Shown piece by piece: positions 61,238 to 64,000 of a stretch of 64,000 nt of DNA (positions within the stretch are counted from its first letter, which is position 1; each line of letters begins with the position of its first letter). The position numbers were made by a program, and so were the translations under genes. The DNA lies in the NCBI GenBank assembly GCA_023428695.1, contig JAEYWY010000003.1, forward strand, positions 20,173 through 84,172, in the 5' to 3' direction. Source of the DNA: Bacteroidota bacterium (lineage in GTDB: Bacteria; Bacteroidota; Bacteroidia; Cytophagales; Cyclobacteriaceae). Below the pieces are notes generated by a model, which saw only the letters and a program-made list of their open reading frames with translations, ran no database searches and was not told the origin of the DNA.

Positions 61238-62383
61238 ATGAATCCAGCTTTAACCAAAACAATATCGCTTCTGCTGATCATTGGGATAGGCATGCTGTTC
61301 CGGAACAAGATCCGGAACAAGGACCAGCGGGAGGGGATTAAAACGATCATTCTAAGTCTTGCATTGCCGGCCACGATTTTTATCGCGCTGCTGCAGATCG
61401 ATTTCAGTATGGACATGGTGCTTGTTCCGGTACTGGTGTTCTTTTTCAATGTCACGTTATTCATACTTGTCGACAGACTGCCGCTCCAGGTTCTGTTTAA
61501 TATCCCTGACGACCGGTATCGAACCCTTGTCATGCTTATTCCTTCGCTGGCACCGGGCCTGTCCTGCCTCCCTTTTATTATGGAGTACAGCGGTCAGGAG
61601 CCCCTTGCCATGGCGGCGCTCGGTGATGTTGGCAACAAGATCTTTGTTCTCGCGATATTGTATGTCATCGCGATGAAGTGGTTTTACAGAAATAATCAAC
61701 AGGTTGTACCCACCGGTAAATCGCGGCTGAAGAATCTGCTTTTCACCATGATCAACGAACCGGTGAATTTGGTGATCGTGGTGGCGATCGTGATGCTCGG
61801 TTTTGGGCTAAACTACGGCAGCTTTCCCGAGGCGATTTCGCTCAGCATAGACCGGATCAGCCTCATGATGACACCGCTCGTACTTTTATTTATCGGATTT
61901 TCCGTACGGCTGACGCTGGAGCAGGTGAAAACGATCTTCTCGTTTCTTTGCTTCAGGTCCGGTATCGCTTTCTTTCTTAGTGCGCTGCTTCTGGCGGTAC
62001 TGCCGGTAACAAACCCCGCGATGATGCTTCTGATCATTGTTTTTCCACAGAGTGCCTGCAGTTTCTGGCCTTATGCGCATATGTCAGCCGTTGGGCAGCT
62101 GGAAAAACAGTTAGCAACCGGAACACGCGGGCGGACCTTTGATCTGGATTTTGCCATGAATGTGCTGGCCTGTTCGCTGCCGTTTTCGGTTCTTATTATT
62201 CTCACCATATTTTCGGTCGGACAACCGGTCGCAAATGTGTCAGCTGTGCTTATTGCGGGCGCTGCATTCCTTGCTATGGGAGTTTTGGTTGTTTTATTGA
62301 CCTCAAAGATCGCGACGGCGTTCAAATCCGGTACCGTGGAAATGAAGATCGTCGAGGCCCGGGAAGGAGGTGATCCACGCTGA
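61238..62383 (+). CDS. AEC-family (auxin efflux carrier-like) membrane transporter (about 381 aa)
   Basis: About ten membrane helices in two groups (for example ISLLLIIGIGMLF, MVLVPVLVFFFNVTLFILV, KIFVLAILYVIAMKWF, NLVIVVAIVMLGFGLNY, LMMTPLVLLFIGFSVRL, SGIAFFLSALLLAVLPV, FSVLIILTIFSVG). The ILSLALPATIF and MTPLVLLFIGFSV motifs fit the AEC/BART group, which transports organic acids and amino-acid-like compounds. The ATG at 61238 is preferred over a TTG at 61220. Last gene of the operon (78 bp after the aminotransferase) and followed by a strong terminator. Confidence 0.85.
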   Translation: MNPALTKTISLLLIIGIGMLFRNKIRNKDQREGIKTIILSLALPATIFIALLQIDFSMDMVLVPVLVFFFNVTLFILVDRLPLQVLFNIPDDRYRTLVMLIPSLAPGLSCLPFIMEYSGQEPLAMAALGDVGNKIFVLAILYVIAMKWFYRNNQQVVPTGKSRLKNLLFTMINEPVNLVIVVAIVMLGFGLNYGSFPEAISLSIDRISLMMTPLVLLFIGFSVRLTLEQVKTIFSFLCFRSGIAFFLSALLLAVLPVTNPAMMLLIIVFPQSACSFWPYAHMSAVGQLEKQLATGTRGRTFDLDFAMNVLACSLPFSVLIILTIFSVGQPVANVSAVLIAGAAFLAMGVLVVLLTSKIATAFKSGTVEMKIVEAREGGDPR

Positions 62384-62415
62384 TGCTCAATTGACTTTTT
62401 TTGATAGATCAATAT

Positions 62416-62444
62416 AAAAAAGGCGACGGGATCGCTTTTTTTTT
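62416..62444 (+). terminator. Rho-independent terminator of the SusCD-aminotransferase operon
   Basis: AAAAAAGGCGA (62416-62426) pairs with TCGCTTTTTTTTT (62432-62444) around a 5-nt loop, and the right arm itself provides the T-run. It lies 33 bp after the AEC stop. Confidence 0.75.
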
Positions 62445-62462
62445 CAATGGCTATCCAAGGCG

Positions 62463-62876
62463 TCAGATTGTCGGGTCCGCGATTTTTTCCATTAATTTGC
62501 TTGTATTTATTTCTTCAACGTGTTCTCTGTAAACTTCAAGAACTGTTTTGCAATCCTTGATGTCCTTACCGAGTAGGAAACTTTTCACTTTGTTCGCAGT
62601 GATGTCGATGCCCTTTAGCATCATCTCGCGTTGTGCTTCGAAGACTCTTCCCTGAAGCATGTCGGGATAGTAATTCAATTCGCGTGTAGATTCTTTTTTG
62701 GAGTACACCATTCGACATGCCTTGTTGTCCCACTTCTCGGGATCAACTTCTCGCTGCGTTGCCATTTCGAAACGCTCACCTCCAACAGTTACTCTCATGT
62801 AGATGATCGGTGCCGGTCCACTCACATAGCTCGTTCTAGTTCTTAAAAAGAAGAGCACTTTCAATGACTTGTTCAT
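62463..62876 (-). pseudogene. Tyrosine integrase N-terminal fragment (arm-binding and SAM-like domains)
   Basis: From ATG 62876: MNKSLKVLFFLRTRTSYVSGPAPIIYMRVTVGGERFEMATQREVDPEKWD is the arm DNA-binding domain of Bacteroidetes conjugative-element integrases, and REMMLKGIDITANKVKSFLLGKD...TVLEVYREHVEE starts the core-binding domain. The frame ends at about 137 codons, before the catalytic domain. Its C-terminal half has been lost, probably when the border with the operon to the left formed. The frame to 62927 adds a weak extension. Confidence 0.8.
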
Positions 62877-62978
62877 CAAACAGAAAATTTTAATGGTTAA
62901 TAAATTTCCTTTGATGTCTTTGTACAATCAAGATGTTCATTGGTTGAACCTCGTGATAATGACCCTCTTCGGTGGGTT

Positions 62979-63029
62979 CTGGTGAGCAAAAATTTTTCTG
63001 AGAGCTGCTGCTCCCGGTCTGCTCACCAG
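62979..63029. repeat. 10-bp inverted repeat
   Basis: CTGGTGAGCA (62979-62988) and TGCTCACCAG (63020-63029) are perfect inverted repeats 31 nt apart; a third TGCTCACC lies at about 63235-63242. They lie between the integrase fragment and the Abi-like gene, in a 440-bp region without genes (62877-63318), and may mark an element border. Confidence 0.45.
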
Positions 63030-63070
63030 GCGATTGAGAATCGGTGTCTTTTTCGAACTGCGTTTAAAAC

Positions 63071-63105
63071 AAAAAAGCTGATCCCGACCTGTCGGGATGA
63101 GCTTT
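63071..63105 (-). terminator. Hairpin terminator (leftward)
   Basis: AAAGCT-G-ATCCCGA (63074-63087) pairs with TCGGGAT-G-AGCTTT (63092-63105) with one internal mismatch. On the minus strand it is followed by a run of T (complement of 63071-63076), so it stops leftward transcription, for example from the Abi-like gene 215 bp away. Confidence 0.65.
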
Positions 63106-63318
63106 CGAGTGTTTTGGTTCCGATAGCGATTGGGGCCTGTGATCCCGCCGGGTTACCAAAAGGATTTTTATGACTGACTTAAAGCGCTAACGCTTAATTA
63201 TTTCGCAGGTTTTAAATACTGCCGCTCCCGAATTGCTCACCTATTGGAGGGAGTCAAAGAACATCAAAGTCATATAAAGGTAAGAGATATTAAGCAATTA
63301 AAAGAAAACGGGTCGGAC

Positions 63319-63882
63319 CTATTCCCTGCTGTTTTTGTTCCAGCTTAGATAAAGGTATTCTGAAATCGTTTTGGAAATATTTACAGCGAGGATAGCGTGT
63401 CTTTTATCAAGTTTATATCTCTTCCTAGGAGTTTTACCGTGGGCATCACTGAAAGAATTTCTAAGACCTGCAAGTCCATTGATCAGGCTAAAGACCCCTG
63501 ACAATATTTGACGAAGATTTTCATCTTCATAATCACCAGGATTCATCTTTAGGATTGTACTCACCTGTTTGTGCAGCTTGATTAGGTTTCCATCATATTT
63601 AAAATCAGGATTTTTATCTTCAACAATCAGGAGACAAATCGATTCGATTAGAGTTCGTGAATTCGTTACAGCACCCTCAAAATCTTCCGTAGCAATTTTT
63701 TCTTTGCATTTGACAATTTGTTCCTGTATGTAATCGAAGCCGACTTTTCTTAAGTCGTCAACTGAAACGAGCTCAGCTCCAATTAAGTTTGCCTGATCAA
63801 CATAGAATTCAATTTGATATATCTCCGGCTCGGATTCCTTGACGGGATAAATTACATGTAATGCTTTGATAATCGTAAGCAC
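63319..63882 (-). CDS. Abortive-infection C-terminal (Abi_C) family protein, HEPN-like (187 aa)
   Basis: The second half matches the Abi_C domain (PF14355): EDFEGAVTNSRTLIESICLLIVEDKNPDFKYDGNLIKLHKQVSTILKM, NLRQILSGVFSLINGLAGLRNSFSDAHGKTPRKRYKLDKRHAILAVNISKTISEYL. The GLRNSFSDAHG stretch is an Rx6H motif like that of HEPN ribonucleases. The N-terminal 60 residues are not assigned. Such proteins block phage growth or act as the toxin half of pairs; no partner is visible within the window. It lies next to integrase remains and repeats, suggesting acquisition on a mobile element. Confidence 0.85.
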   Translation of the reverse strand: MLTIIKALHVIYPVKESEPEIYQIEFYVDQANLIGAELVSVDDLRKVGFDYIQEQIVKCKEKIATEDFEGAVTNSRTLIESICLLIVEDKNPDFKYDGNLIKLHKQVSTILKMNPGDYEDENLRQILSGVFSLINGLAGLRNSFSDAHGKTPRKRYKLDKRHAILAVNISKTISEYLYLSWNKNSRE

Positions 63883-63941
63883 CTGACCAACCCCGTCTTT
63901 CCCCTAAGCTAATGAATATATTGCTTTGTGAAAAACAAATC

Positions 63942-64000
63942 ATGAAGTACACATCAGAGCAGATTCAAGTTGCCGTTAGTGAATGGCAGGTATCGGGATT
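63942..64000 (+). CDS. Start of a possible IS66-type transposase accessory gene (cut by window edge)
   Basis: An ATG at 63942 opens MKYTSEQIQVAVSEWQVSG before the window ends. The EW..SG pattern resembles the first residues of IS66-family accessory proteins (TnpA) and other small transposase-associated proteins. Only 19 codons are visible, so the call is a hint. Confidence 0.35.
   Translation, partial: MKYTSEQIQVAVSEWQVSG

Noticed and set aside
62940..63173. Possible tRNA gene or att site in the repeat-rich gap
   Set aside because: No cloverleaf with a normal T-loop (GTTCRA) can be drawn; kept only as a hint in a finding.

Overview
The window is chromosomal DNA of a Bacteroidota bacterium, most likely a Cytophagales member (Chryseolinea/Ohtaekwangia-like; inferred from gene style only). 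Support comes from three SusC/SusD outer-membrane pairs, many Bac-type lipoproteins, an ECF sigma/FecR pair with an STN-bearing SusC, TPR histidine kinases, Cytophagales-style FtsX permeases, and promoters with the Bacteroidota -7 box TAnnTTTG.

Region 1 (1-8.1 kb): a SusC/SusD pair read leftwards, with SusD cut by the window edge. It is preceded by a promoter and a SAM-I (S-box) riboswitch, which suggests uptake of a methionine- or sulfur-related nutrient. A stand-alone FtsX/MacB permease, a small secreted protein and a frameshifted trmO follow. Region 2 (8.1-14.7 kb): a leftward cluster of exported proteins and lipoproteins of mostly unknown function (lipocalin-like, TPR, FISUMP domain).

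Region 3 (14.8-27.9 kb): a predicted beta-glucan utilisation locus (ECF sigma, FecR, STN-SusC, SusD, GH16, GH2). It lies between a TPR histidine kinase and a NarL-type response regulator. The end of a kinase gene is repeated directly before the regulator, and the start of a regulator gene is repeated directly after the kinase. The two genes therefore look like the outer halves of duplicated or split kinase-regulator pairs now separated by about 10.4 kb.

Region 4 (28-54.4 kb): an accessory island rich in defence genes, toxin-antitoxin genes and decaying mobile DNA. It holds a trmO remnant, a MOCOS-like class V aminotransferase, a hipB gene with hipA cut to its first 44 or so codons and fused to TPR coding sequence, a mobile mystery protein A/B (HTH/Fic) pair with four operators phased at exactly 33 bp, an HNH protein with a DUF3883 nuclease-like protein, an OLD-family ATPase-TOPRIM protein with an extra N-terminal domain, and a 1624-aa type ISP restriction-modification enzyme. 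Further along are a GH13 amylase, an IS256-family remnant with both ends, a LytTR regulator, an M57-like metalloprotease, integrase debris, a RelE/ParE-type TA pair, a SWIM zinc-finger protein, a complete three-gene HipBST-type system with palindromic operators, and an IS21-like terminal repeat array.

Region 5 (54.7-62.4 kb): a rightward five-gene operon of SusC, SusD-like, small lipoprotein, Tat-exported PLP aminotransferase and AEC-family permease. This looks like an uptake-and-conversion system for an unknown amine or amino-acid-like compound. Region 6 (62.4-64 kb): a truncated integrase N-terminus, repeats, an Abi_C/HEPN-like protein, and the start of a possible transposase-accessory gene.
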